Shown here: one piece after another, positions 12,411 through 23,294 of the stretch
Numbering within the stretch: the stretch's first letter is position 1
How the letters are laid out: every line of letters begins with the position of its first letter
Assembly: GCF_900497805.2 (NCBI RefSeq)
Contig: NW_020954569.1
Span: forward strand, 19,329,110-19,393,109
DNA: 64,000 nt
Direction: 5' to 3'
Origin: Vombatus ursinus
Lineage: Eukaryota; Chordata; Mammalia; Diprotodontia; Vombatidae
Notes under the pieces: generated by a model
What the model saw: only the letters and a program-made list of their open reading frames with translations
The model's database searches: none
What the model was told of the DNA's origin: nothing
Position numbers and translations under genes: made by a program

Positions 12411-12466
12411 AGTCCTGTTTTCTATTAAAAGGTCAATAAAATGGTCACTAAAATTGAAAAAAAAAA
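11856..12466 (+). pseudogene. RPL11: RPL11 (60S ribosomal protein uL5) processed retrocopy, open frame
   Basis: Intronless copy of the mRNA for ribosomal protein L11 (uL5), which in the functional gene binds 5S rRNA in the large subunit and, when free, MDM2. The frame from ATG 11874 to TAA 12410 is 178 codons, the full family length, with no stop. Key stretches are unchanged: the start [50 protein letters not shown], the end GIILPGK. Against human RPL11 recalled from memory I count about 22 replacements (about 88% identity), several Arg to Cys/His, as expected from CpG decay. The 5' end at 11856 (CTCTTCC) looks like the 5'TOP transcription start, so the copy is full length. AATAAA lies at 12435-12440 and an A10 tail at 12457-12466. 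It sits between direct repeats (11811-11855, 12465-12508) in L1 ORF2. Probably not expressed, but the frame is intact. Confidence 0.95.
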
Positions 12467-12508
12467 GAATTCAAAACTGAGGGGATGCCCATCAATTGGG
12501 GAATGGCT
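12465..12508 (+). repeat. Target-site duplication, right copy (RPL11 insertion)
   Basis: Begins at the end of the RPL11 poly(A) ('aagaattcaaaactgagggg') and repeats the L1 sequence seen just before the retrocopy. At about 44 bp it is much longer than the usual 7-20 bp L1 target duplication. Confidence 0.8.
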
Positions 12509-13048
12509 GAACAAGCCATGGTGTATGAATGTAATGGAATACTATTGTTCCATAAGAAGTGATGAGCAGGTGTATTTCAGAAAAAAAAATTGGAAAGACT
12601 TACATAAACTGAAACTGATTGAAGTGAGCAGAACCAGGAGAACACTGTACACAGTAATAATAACATTTTGTAATAACCAACTTTGATAAACTTAGCTCTT
12701 CCCAGCAATTCAATGATCTAAGACAATTTTGAAAAACTCATGATAGAAAATGCTATCCACATCCAGAGAAAGAACTATGGAGTCTGAATGCAGATCAAAG
12801 CATAATATTTTCTCTCTCTCTCTCTCTCTCTTTTCTTTCTCGTGGTTTTCTCCTTTGCTTCTGATTCTTCTTTACAATATGTGGAAGGAAGTATATGGAA
12901 ATATGTTTAATGTGATTATAAATATATATCCTATATCAGATTGCATGCCATCTTGGGGAAGGTTGAGTGAGGGGGAAAATTTGGACCTCAAAATCTTATA
13001 AAAGTGAATGTTAAAAACTAAAAATTAATTAATAAAAAAAAGAAGAAA

Positions 13049-14735
13049 TATTAAATCCTATCCAGGACTTTCAGTTCAAGAGACCAGTGTGGCCAGCGGA
13101 GAAAACCGATCATACTTGGTGACTAACTACAGACTAGCAGATGTTAAACCAAGTTGGGGACAAAATTACTCCCACTCTACCAGACCGAGTGACTATGACT
13201 AAAATTTTGGTGGCTACACTTGGTGAATGATATGCTAACTTCTCCACTGTATTGGTGATATTATTATTTTCTTTTTGGCTAGGCAATGGAGTTAAGTGAC
13301 TTGCCTAGGGTCACACAGCTAGTGAGTGTTTTGTGTCTGAGGCTGGATTTGAACTCAGGTCCTCCTGAGTCCAGGACTGGTGCTCTATCTACTGTGCCAC
13401 CTAGCTGCCCCTATTGATGATATTATTAAAGTGAAAACAACTGAGACAAAACTGCCCTGAAAGCCCTGAGGGCCCAAATGAACCAAGATTGGTGAGCAGT
13501 TAATCCACACAAGATATGAGGACTATCCTAAGAAGTCAAATTTCTTGGAGGCACAATGGGCAGTGGCCCAGAGAAACATCCCTGAGAAAATCAGGAAACT
13601 ACTGGTCCTGAAGTAATCAACAACCAACAAAGAAGCACAGTTCTTGATTAGACAGTTTGGCTACTGGTAGCAGCACATTCCACATTTAGAGGTCATTATA
13701 AGATCACTCTATGCAGTAACCTGACATACTGAATGAATTAAGTGGGGACCACAGTAACAAGCTGCATTGGAAATTGCTCAACAGGACCTTTCATTTGGGT
13801 TCCTGTCACATACAGATGCTATAGAACTCTAGGTATCAAGTACCCTAGTAGCAGGAAAAGGAAGCCTATGGCAGAAGAATGCAACTGCAACTCAGGGACC
13901 TCTGGGTTTCTAAACCAAAACATTAACAGGGGCAATGGTCATTTGCATTCCCCTTGAGAAGCAATTATTAGTCTGTTATTAGGCCCTGTCTGAGACAGAG
14001 GGACTGACCAAGGACATTTCTGTGACATTGAATCCTGAGATGTCCATATTCCAGTGAGTTCTCAATGAGACAAAGTCCTACAATGCAAGAAGCATAGTAG
14101 AAATCAGTTTTAAAATGGAAATGGCATACTTCAAGTTCAGCAAAGCCTGGACCCAGAGGAGTACCCAGATAAGCTACACAAATAGATGGCCATCAAAGCA
14201 CCCAGAGATAATTTGTCTAAATCTAACCCATTCTCTACACCCCCAGAGTATTTGGGCCCTTGTCTGACCAACATCCCAGAGGATGCAGAGATCTGGTTTA
14301 CTGATAAAAACTTTCGCATTAAATATCATCATATCTGATGGAGCATAGCAGCAATCAAAGTGCCCCAAGGTGAGATTTATACTACTCATGATAATTGCTT
14401 CATCAGCTTAATGGACAAAGCTTCATGCAAGTGCTCTCAAAATGGGCACTTAAAAGGAGATTATCATCTATACTGACTCTAGTTGTAACTAACGGCCTAG
14501 TCATCTGGTCCAGTCAATGCCTGGAAAATAATTGGAAAGTCAAGTGGGAAGAATGTGGGAAGAATCCTTGTGGGCTTTCACAGCAACTGAACTGAAAAGC
14601 CAGCAGCTATATGTCATTCATATATCTGCCCAATGAAAGGGACCTTTCCTTAAGAAATCCCAGTGGAATTACATTAGTTGTACTCAACAAATCACCTCAG
14701 TAGCAGGATGCATCCATTCCCAAACTGACCACAGA
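13049..14735 (+). mobile_element. ERVL-like pol remnant: reverse transcriptase and RNase H
   Basis: Short recognisable peptides in the right order for ERVL-type pol: an RT N-terminal phrase around 13090 (PVWPAEK), the catalytic-box region near 13412-13430 (YIDDI), a connection phrase near 13650-13690 (IPHLEV), and an RNase H phrase near 14490-14580 (TNGLVIWS). Broken, with many breaks. A SINE is inserted in the RT catalytic region. Confidence 0.7.
13268..13411 (-). repeat. Marsupial tRNA-derived SINE with TSD
   Basis: Antisense SINE1/WSINE-type: 'gtgacttgcctagggtcaca', 'gatttgaactcaggtcctcc', 'gccacctagctgcccc'. The flanking repeats 'tattggtgatattatta' (13250) and 'tattgatgatattatta' (13412) are its target-site duplication, which falls in the RT catalytic-box region of the retroviral fossil. 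Confidence 0.92.
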
Positions 14736-16321
14736 AATGAACACAATATGTAGAACTAGACTCATGAGACAGGCCACCAACATCTATGATATATTTTATA
14801 ACAATAGATACCTTCCTTATTCAAAGTATGGGGTTTTTCAGCTCTACACCAATTCAAAGGCTATCATCTATCTTTTTGGAAAGAACATATGCTGTTGCCT
14901 TGGCTGTCTTTATTATATTTCTAGTGACTCAATTTACTACTACTCAGATCTAAAAATGGAACCAAAATCAGGACATAAAATGAGTCTCCCATGCCTCGTA
15001 ACACCCACAAGAAGGGGACATTGTGCATTTGATGGAAAAGATACTTGGAACAAGGTATATGCTCAAGTGAATGCATGCAGTTCCTTTCTGGCTGGACAGA
15101 GTGCCTGGGTCAGGTATTCTACTCTTTAAACATCTCAGTCCTCCACAAAGATTGTTGTTGTTGAGTCATTTCTGACTCTCCATGGCCCCATTTGGTGTTT
15201 TCTTGGCAAAGAGACTATAGTGATTTTCCATTTCCTTTCCCAGTTCATTTTACAAATGAGGAACAAAGACAGTGTTAAATGACTTGCCCTGGCTTACCCA
15301 GCTACTAAGTTTTTGAGGCCAGATTTGAACTCAGGACCTTATGATTCCAGGGCCAGTGCTCCATCCACTGTGCCACTTAGCTGCCATTCATGAGGGTAAG
15401 TCTTGATTATCTTAGATAATAGCTAAACAATCATCAAGAGGTAGAAGGAAGGAAGACTCTAGATTACAATTGGTAGTGCATAACCCAATGGCTACATGCC
15501 TAAACTCACCCTCCTTTATTTTACCCAAACTATTCCAGCAGGGTAATGGACAAACTACTCGGTAGACTCCATCAGTCAAGGTGGTACTGATACCAGTTTG
15601 GATGCATTGATCAGTGTTGGCCATTAACAGTCTGGCTGAGAAACTATCCATCTTTTACATCAATCCTGCCTAAGATATCACTTACCTTCTCCAGGATAGC
15701 CAATTTATAACCAGGAGAGCTTATTGGGACCATACAACTATGCAAACTGCTGTCAAAGAAGTATAGGGGTTCCCATGCAAGGGGAGTAATTTGGTGGAAA
15801 CTCTAAGGTGGCGGTGATAAATGGATCCTAGGCAAAATGATGCTACTGGTCACTGTGGGGAACATTGTAGATCTGTCCTACTGGATAGTTCACCTATAGG
15901 GAAGGGAAGTGACTAGACTTCCTAGAAGGTAATGTGTAGGTGGGTGGGGAGGAGAACACTAGACTCTGATTTTTACCCTTCACTTTATTTCCACTGGTAA
16001 AATTTGCTTTTCACAGGGACTGTTGTGCATATGTGTGTATGTGTGTGCACATGTGTGTGCATGTGTGTTTTCCCCCAAGTATCCTATGCCTTACTTAACC
16101 AAGAGCAATAGCTGTAGCAGCTAACTTTAGCAACACATGGATAGGTCACCTGGCTCCAGGACTACCTGATGGGTAGATCTGAACTGCCATCCAAACTCTG
16201 TCTCTCTACTTGATAAACCAGCCCAAATCCCAATCCTGATCTGTGATATGCTACAATGATTTCAGCACCAGCTCACCAATTTCTTCACCTCATACATGCC
16301 ACAGATGGGAGAACTTTTGAT
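14736..16321 (+). mobile_element. ERVL-like internal region, downstream part
   Basis: Follows the RNase H remnant and should hold integrase and beyond, but I recognise no firm motif. It is split by a minus-strand SINE at 15148-15388. A TG-rich microsatellite-like stretch lies at 16028-16070. No envelope gene was recognised. Confidence 0.4.
15148..15388 (-). repeat. Marsupial SINE (MAR1/WSINE type, long form)
   Basis: Antisense: 'gttgttgttgagtcatttct', 'ccccatttggtgttttcttg', 'aaatgacttgccctggctta', 'ccactgtgccacttagctgc'. Includes the 3' unique half as well as the tRNA head. Confidence 0.9.
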
Positions 16322-16600
16322 CCATATAATAATAATAGTTAACATTTATATAGTACTTTGTATGAGCCAGGTGCTGTGCTAAGTACTTTACAATTATTAT
16401 CTTATTTGATTTTCATAATAACCATGGCAGGTTGGGTGCTATTATTATCCCTATTTTATATATGAGGAAACTGAGGCAAACAGAGGTTGTGACTTGTCCA
16501 GAATCATCTATCTAGTAAGTATCTGAGTACAGATTTGAACTGAGGATTTCCTAACTGTAGGCCAAATACTCTATCCACTGAACTACCTAGCTTTCTGTAA
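16322..16600 (-). repeat. CORE-SINE (MAR1/MIR type)
   Basis: Antisense: 'gagccaggtgctgtgctaag', 'atccctattttatatatgag', 'ctatccactgaactacctag', with an ATA-rich end at 16326. It sits just upstream of the right LTR. Confidence 0.88.
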
Positions 16601-16857
16601 GCTGGGACCAGGGTGGGGTTGTCAGAGAGTGAAACCTTGTTTAACTGGTATAGTATCAGATACCTATTTCAGCTTTTTGCTGAAATGATACTATTAGGGT
16701 TAACTCTCCTCATTCACTATTCTCCATTCTTACTTCCTTGTTTTGCATCCAAATCTCTTTATTAGCTATTTTAAAGAATACTTTCTTTTTACTAGTCCTA
16801 TAGATAACAGGGTAGTCTCCCATTGGTTTTATATTGTCTCCTCTAAAACTTCTAGCT

Positions 16858-17775
16858 TTATAATCCATGGCAAGTCATTTAACTTTTGTTTGCCCTTTTC
16901 TTCACCTGTAAAATGGGGATAATAGTATTGCTTACCTCCCAGGGTAAATGTGAGCATCAAATGAAAGAATTCTGAAGTGCTTAGCACAGTGCCTGGAACA
17001 TATAAACTTTTAACTCTTTGTTAAAGTAAGGCTCTGCTTCCAGGGTGGAGGGCACTGTCCCAAGCTTCAGGGATTTTGTGCAACTGTTTTCAGAGATACA
17101 GGGGCTTGCAGGGACCTGCAAGTTCTGTTCTTCCAAGGTGGTATGATCTAAGGAGAAATGTTTACTAGTCTCCTGGCCTGTGCTCTTGTCTGTGAGCAAC
17201 CACAAGCACTCCTTTATGTCCCAGAACTGTGAGGAGGGTACCATCTTCAGTGTGGCCACAAGCTCGGCTGTGCTATTGTTCCTCCTCACCCTAGAAATGC
17301 CATCCAGGACTGCAACCCGGATCCAAGCATGAGCAAAGCAACAGAGTCCTGCTTCAGTGCTAGCAAAAAGACCCATGTAATCTCCTTCTGACCAGCTGTT
17401 CCACCCCCTTACTGTCTTTGGGCTGAGAGCTCTAGAAGAAGCTGCTACTGCAGCTGAGTCAGTCACTCCCAAGGCCTGCTCCAAGTTTGCTGGGGTCCAC
17501 TTGGTGCTGGAGCTCCCTGTGCTGGACTGTGCTCCTCTCTCACCCTGGTCCAACAGACCTTTCCTGCAGACCTTCCAAGTTGTCCTGGGCTGGAAATTTA
17601 TTTCACTCTGTCTTTTTGTGGGTTCTGCTGCTCTAGAATTTGTTTAAAGTCATTTTTAAAGGTATTTGGAAGGGTTTGAGGGAGAATTCAGTTGAGTCCT
17701 TTACTCCCTACCTTTACTCCACCATTAACCACATATAAACACTATATAAATGTTATCTATGGTTATATAAAATGA
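16858..17775 (+). repeat. MIR, split by an L1 5' fragment
   Basis: The left part to about 17007 reads 'cttcacctgtaaaatgggga', 'gctcaccctgg'-like core and 'agcacagtgcctgg'. The tail resumes at 17741 ('actatataaatgttatctat'). The two halves join perfectly if the L1 segment and one 10-bp target duplicate are removed. Confidence 0.82.
17008..17730 (-). mobile_element. L1 5'-UTR-only insertion with 10-bp TSD
   Basis: On the minus strand this begins like other L1/HAL1 5' ends here ('ggtggagtaaaggtaggg'), carries the 'cacaaaaagacagagtgaaa' block, and stops in an A-rich spot (agttaaaa) before ORF1. Identical 10-bp direct repeats 'acatataaac' flank it (16998-17007 and 17731-17740), so it inserted as this 723-bp piece rather than being trimmed later. 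A 190-codon minus-strand frame (17553-16981) runs through most of it and past its end; its peptide LEAEPYFNKEL resembles LEAYPYLNKEF in the HAL1 at 24-27 kb. Confidence 0.85.
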
Positions 17776-17950
17776 TATATAAGCTTAGCACTGAGGGTCC
17801 CAGTGTCTTTGGCTAGAGTGTAAAGACTCACAGTCAGCTATTCACTGCCACTATGAACCAGGAGGCCTCACACTGAGACTGTTTTTACTAGCAGCACTTT
17901 GCTTCCTTCTCTTATGAGAAGCAATAAAGTTTGTTAAAACTATCTCTGTG

Positions 17951-18116
17951 GGGGTGGAGCAGCTGGGTGGTGCAGTGGTTAGAACACAGCCCTGAAGTCA
18001 GGACCTGAGTTCAAATCTGACCTCAGACCAAACAGTTCACACTTACTAGCTGTGTGACCCTGGGCAAGTCAATTAACCCCAATTGCGTACAAAACAAAAC
18101 CAAAAAAAACCACAAC
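17951..18116 (+). repeat. Marsupial tRNA-derived SINE with TSD
   Basis: Head 'gagcagctgggtggtgcagt', then 'gacctgagttcaaatctgac', 'tagctgtgtgaccctgggca' and an A-rich tail. Flanked by 'aaactatctctgtg' (17937-17950) and 'aaactacctctgtg' (18117-18130) inside the right LTR. Confidence 0.93.
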
Positions 18117-18168
18117 AAACTACCTCTGTGTGGAAAGATACTTTTCATGTGAATTCTCCTGCTCTACA

Positions 18169-18640
18169 TTAGATGAATGTAATGGAATAATACTAGCTAT
18201 ATAAGAAATAATTCATATGAAGAATACAGCAAAGGATTAAAAATTTTATATGAATTGATCCAAAGTGAATAAAGCAGAATTGGAACTAAAGTGTATACAT
18301 ACACACACATACACAATACACACACATATATACATGTATAACGTATATGTGTAGGTATGTGTGTATGTGTATATGTACAGGTATATATGACCATTTAATG
18401 TAAGTAGAAAGAATAACAACAACATAATTTTAGAAAATGATGCTGCAAAACTCAAATGATAAGCCTTGGACTCAAAGAAGAGATTTAAGAAGTAACCTCT
18501 ACTCATTTGCAGAAGTGAGAGACCATTTTAATGAGAGACAATAGACAATATCAGATTTTTAATATGTTGTATATTTTTGGAGAACTTTTATTTTTTTCTT
18601 TCTTCCTTTTAATTTTTTTTGTAACATGTGGCATTTAATG
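18169..18640 (+). repeat. L1 3' end, right half of the split copy
   Basis: Resumes at 'agatgaatgtaatggaataa', then 'gaattgatccaaagtgaata' (ORF2 C-terminus) and an L1-type 3' UTR with 'gaaaatgatgctgcaaaact'. It contains a CA/TA microsatellite (18293-18395). Pairs with 8850-9085. Confidence 0.65.
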
Positions 18641-18884
18641 ATAATTTTTGTATTGAATTGAGAAAGTTTAATATTTGCTTGCTACTAAAATGGAAACTTT
18701 GTTGTTATATAATACACAAAACTATTCTTCTCCACAAGTGCTATTCCAATTGCTCATCATGTTGTGAAACTGAACCTGGGTTTTCTCAAGCTATACCAAT
18801 AGAACACAAACTCTGACAAGAGCTCTACTATCATTCTACCATGATAGAATGGCTTTCAGTAGAGGTCAGTGCTAAACTAGCATC

Positions 18885-19012
18885 TAGGCAGAATAACAGA
18901 TACAGCACTGGGCCTAGAGTCAGAAAGATGTGAATTTCTGGATTGTGAATTTCTATACAGCCTCAGGTGCTTACTGGCAAGTCATTTAACCTTGTTTTCC
19001 TTATCAATCTAT
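18885..19012 (+). repeat. CORE-SINE fragment
   Basis: 'cactgggcctagagtcagaa', 'cctcaggtgcttactggcaa', 'gtcatttaaccttgttttcc'; diverged MIR/MAR1 head and core. Confidence 0.65.
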
Positions 19013-19129
19013 ATACAAATATCTTGTAGTCAGGCTATCAATGCTTAGCTAATATTTATATAGATAAAATTATGATGTATTTCTCAAAGAAATAAAGAAC
19101 AACTTAAATTGCTGGAAGAGTGATCATCA

Positions 19130-19575
19130 TTGATGGCTGTGCCTTGCCAATATAATAAGATTTGAATAGCACCAGTTAATTTGCAAATTTAATGCTATAC
19201 CAAACTAACTACTTCAATGATATTTTACAGTTCTAATGCCACTAATAACAAAATTCATTTGGAAAAACAAATGTTTCAAGGGAAGTAATAAACAATAATA
19301 AAATATTTTAAAAATTAGGTATTAAAGATGAGTAGGAGTTCTAGACTTCCAACTATATTACAAAGCAGCAATAATGAAAAAGATCAAACACAAAAAAGGA
19401 CCCAAAACATGTGTTACTAGGTAAAAAGTAGGAAGGAAGACAACTGGAAAGACTAGACCAGGACAAAGTAGAAATTATTGAACTTAGTAACTCAGTGTTA
19501 TCAGATTGTTCTTGGTAGAGAAGGTGTGGAAAAAGAAGGTATATTAATGCATTGTTTGTGGAATTTTAAATATAT
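19130..19575 (+). repeat. L1 ORF2 remnant
   Basis: 'aaatttaatgctataccaaa', 'acaaaattcatttggaaaaa', 'tatattacaaagcagcaata', then a jump to 'gaaggtgtggaaaaagaagg', 'aatgcattgtttgtggaatt'. Order matches marsupial L1 ORF2 with an internal deletion near 19480. Confidence 0.75.
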
Positions 19576-20849
19576 TTCCTCTCACATCTCAACTCATTGA
19601 AATAAATATTCATTTTTTATCTGAGTAAATTTCAATATGCTAGATAAGTCTGAAAAAAAAATCAAATGGAATGGAAGATTAGTAAAGAGTTTGTAATTAT
19701 TCAGCCAGCAAGAAATATTCTTCATTTGGCCTGCATTTTGTAAATTACTGAGTTTAAGTCTTTATGCTTCTTAGAGATGACCAAAACGTTAAGCTAATAC
19801 TCCAATATGCCATCATGGTACAGAGAAAATGGTAGATTCTCAAGGGCTATAACTGAAGAGTATCTTCTCTGACAGGACTTGATCTGCTAGAAAGATTCAT
19901 ATATGAGTTTGGATACAGACTGAATGCCAAACACTAAATCTAAAGCATTTATTCAACAGGTGTACTCCAAAGGTCTGAATATTTTAACTCTAGCAACTCA
20001 CAAATTACTGAAGTATTGAAGTAAGCAATTTCACGTCATAGTAAGGTGACTTATAGAATGATGGCTTATTGAGAACTTAATGTTAAACCCAGCTCCACTC
20101 TTCACATCTGAACAATATGAAATGCATCAAATAAAGCAAAAGAAAATTAAATGAAAAAGGATGCAACAGAAAGGAATTACTCACAAGAAAAAAAAAAACA
20201 CGTAAAACCCAATCAAAAGCCCATTACTACTGTTGTTCTCTCATGTCTCTGCTGACTTTTTTTGTGCCTTCTTCATTTATTTAAATGACTATTTCCTCTG
20301 TCCTTTCCCCTCCTTCATGCTGGATAAACTGGCAATGGATCTCTTCTTACTTGAACCACCTATCCTTGTTTCTGGTCATTTAAATTCACATTCTACCTCT
20401 GGAGATCTTTCTATTTTCCCTGTGTCTTTAAGGATAATTTCATCAGCATAGTCAACTGAAGACTTTTCCCACCATAATTGCTATGTAATTATTACCTTTG
20501 TTAAAAAATACTCTCAGAAAACAGAAGCCAGGAAAACATAATGGGAATTTTATCATTGTTCTGACTCATATTCCCCATCATAAAAATTGGGGGTGAAATT
20601 GCCACTTGATTCTTTCCTGTATCTTAAAGGCAACTCTCCTTGCCAAGTTTCAGTTCAAAATATCAAAGATAATGTTTTATTGAAAACTGATGAAAATTAA
20701 ATAGAATCTCTAGAAAATCAGAAAATCCCTATGAACAATCATCACTTCATAATCTAAGCAAGTTACCAGATGAACTATATAATCCAGTATAATGATCCAT
20801 ATTTTATAGAATTTTAAGGTTAGAAAATGCAATTTAAATAACAACTATA
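19576..20849. other. No gene seen; unique DNA, possible LINE trace
   Basis: A pyrimidine-rich stretch at 20225-20455, open for 72 codons, could be a decayed L2/L3-group ORF, but no motif is firm. Nothing else recognised. Confidence 0.4.
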
Positions 20850-21030
20850 TGTAGGTTGCATCACTAGTATCAAACCTATTTTATAGCTGAATAAATGAAG
20901 GCACAGAGAAGTTTATTGACTCACCTATCACTAGATAGCCAAGGGAAAAAAATATTTGAGGAGGGATTAGAATACATCCTAGGTTTCTTGATTCTAATTC
21001 CAATGCACTATTTACTATATCACATCACCT
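20850..21030 (-). repeat. CORE-SINE (MIR-like)
   Basis: Antisense: 'cctattttatagctgaataa', 'aggcacagagaagtttattg', 'ccaatgcactatttactata'. Diverged. Confidence 0.65.
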
Positions 21031-23294
21031 GGGATGTTTGGGGAAGGCCCCACTTGTTTTTTTTTTTTATTTCCTTATTGTTGCTAGACAGCACAGTGCA
21101 GAGGCTAGAGGATGAAATTAAGGTTAAGGAAAGGGAATACATCGTTTTTAGTTTTTGTTCTCTACCCAGTTTTCTGCTATTCACAGGTGGGCTGGAACCA
21201 GCTCTAAATGGCCTAGAAAACTGTCTGAAATTTTCAGCATGAACATTTATAGTTCAAGAATCATAATGAATCATGTCTTGTTTTATTGGTATATTGACTG
21301 GTATAAATGCATTTATAATTAAGATTAAACTTAAAAGGATATGTGCATACATTTTTCTCTCAGAGCCAGGTTGTTAAATATTTATCATGACATATATATA
21401 TATTGCTCTATAAACATTGCTTGAGGTTATCAGAAACACAATAGAAAGCTCAAGGAATGAAATCATCATTAGAATGGATGGGTTGGTGATATTAGATGTT
21501 GACGTTCACATCGATTACTACTATGATGATGAAAATGGCAAGAACAATGAGGCAACTATTTAATAATAATAATAGAAGTTGCCTTGTTGTTGCCATTGTC
21601 ATAACAGTGACATAACGATGATGATAAAGAAGATGATATGATATTTAAATGCCAATAATGATGATGATTATCATCAACATCACCATCATTATTATATTTA
21701 AACAGCACTTTGAGGTTTGCAAATTTCTTTACATCCATTAACTCATTTGAGTCTCACAATACCCCTTCTTCCATTCTATATCTACTTTGCTATGATTAAT
21801 TATCACTCAGTGTAGAGAAGGCATGGACAAATCCTTAGATTTCTCTAACTTTGAATGTAATTTTTCCCATGGTAGAAGAAGGAAAAATCTTGAGAAGCCT
21901 CAACCATTTGCCTTTGCCTATTCTCCCTTCTTCTACCTCTTCTTTTTTCCACCTCTGCTTCCATCCCAACTTCTAACTCTTAGTAGCCTTATGTAACTGT
22001 CTTTTGCTTTCAACTAAGACAAACATTGTTTAAGACACGAATGTATTTTCTTGAATTCTCCTGAAGATCAATATGATACACCTTTCCTGATACAAGATTA
22101 CGTAAGTTCTGGAAAAACAAACAAACAAACAAACAAAAAATCCCAGTTAATTGGGCCTGGTTACATTGGGAGAATATACATGAACCTGTACTATTGATGG
22201 CCTTATTAATTCACTGCTTCCACCTCCAGGAGAAAGTAGATTGTATTTCTCATTTGTTTTAGTTGGGTTGAATTTGGGAAGGAGAATATTAGAAGAAAAG
22301 ACATGGGATAAAATCCTTTCCTACTTTAATAATAGTCTGTTCATGCCCAAAAAGTGATAGTGATAAATGGGACAATGACCAATATTAGTCTCAAAATAAA
22401 CTCTCACCACATTTGTTTTGATTTTTCAAGGGAAGATAATTTGGGATTCAAAATTATCTCTATCAGTTATCTATTTTATTTTATTTAGGAACATAATTTG
22501 ATAAAAATGCTAAAATGTATTAATTTTCATATGATAATATAGGTTAAGATATTTAGAGATACAATTAAGTTTTCATAAATAGAAATGCTGATAATGATCC
22601 AATTGTTTAATTTTATTTATTGTTATACTAAGAAGGTCCAGCAGGAATGATTAATTCCTTTAAAGAAACATTTTAATTTTGTTTTAATTTTCTTAGGAAT
22701 TTTTTTCATTTTCATCTCATTTAACCAACTTTCATAAATGAATGGGAGGTCTTCATGATACCATCAATAGACAAATTCTTATAATTAAAGTTTTCTTGTC
22801 ACCCTAAATTTAACCAGAAAAAAATAAATGTTTGATACCATAGCAACTCACAGAAGCTGTCTCCTAAACTATGAAGAAATTTTTGTGTGTTTCCATGGGA
22901 GTAGTGCACACATTGATACAAGTGGGGATGCTGGAATATTGAATATCCTTAAAACTTAAATACTTAAAGGAGCTGGGAGTTTATCCATATAGATGATTAT
23001 TTTGACTAGTGAAGATGACAGTCAATCTATGAATTCATAGATAAGTGTTAAGGAGTTGTCTGAGGGGAAAAATATTTTTGACTGAATTAAAGAATCATTT
23101 TATCTATTTTAAGGGTTTTTTCAGTATTGTTTTTACATCACCATAGTTCCCCCCAGTATTGCTCCCCCTCTTCCTCCCAGAGAGCCATCCCATATAACAA
23201 ACAGTACTTTTTCAAAGTAAAAGAAAAAAGAAAAAAGAAGTGGAAAAAATGGTATAATTGATCAATACATCAAAGAAGTATTTTTATCAAAGGT
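21031..23294. other. No gene seen; unique DNA with small repeat traces
   Basis: About 21490-21690 is rich in GAT/ATC trinucleotides (imperfect). 21695-21770 is a short antisense MIR fragment ('gcactttgaggtttgcaaat'). 22118-22137 is a short (CAAA)n. No supportable gene. Confidence 0.45.

Larger units (their letters stand above)
11640..13048 (+). mobile_element. 5'-truncated L1 (ORF2 C-terminus and 3' UTR), split by RPL11
   Basis: Starts inside ORF2 ('ccaccattctggagagcaat', 'atccagcaataccattatta') and continues to 11855. After the RPL11 retrocopy it resumes at 12465 ('gaggggatgcccatcaattg', 'tgaatgtaatggaatacta') and ends in the L1 3' UTR with a TC-rich stretch (12811-12840), 'aaaatcttata' and an A-rich tail to about 13048. 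It sits inside the retroviral fossil, so it is younger than that element. Confidence 0.9.
9086..18168 (+). mobile_element. ERVL-like endogenous retrovirus fossil, nested and broken
   Basis: Two diverged copies of the same LTR-like sequence bracket a retroviral pol region. A primer-binding-site-like sequence just after the left LTR (about 9537-9554) resembles the tRNA-Leu type used by ERVL elements, and the pol resemblance is also to ERVL (class III). No envelope was recognised, as usual for ERVL. The element is broken, with many breaks. It has been invaded by an L1 carrying an RPL11 retrocopy, at least three tRNA-SINEs, CORE-SINEs and an L1 5'-UTR fragment. Diverged LTRs and several later insertions indicate an old insertion. 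Family rests on eye comparison. Confidence 0.7.
16620..18168 (+). repeat. Right LTR of the ERVL-like fossil, interrupted
   Basis: LTR pieces at 16620-16857, about 17776-17950 and 18117-18168 match the left LTR in order. A polyadenylation signal AATAAA lies at 17922-17927. A purine-rich run ending at about 16618 could be the polypurine tract. The LTR is broken up by a MIR (itself holding an L1 5' fragment) and a SINE. Confidence 0.68.

Noticed and set aside
15412-15651. 79-codon minus frame with Cys residues, possible envelope piece
   Set aside because: It is antisense to the provirus, without a recognisable motif, and ERVL elements normally lack an envelope gene.
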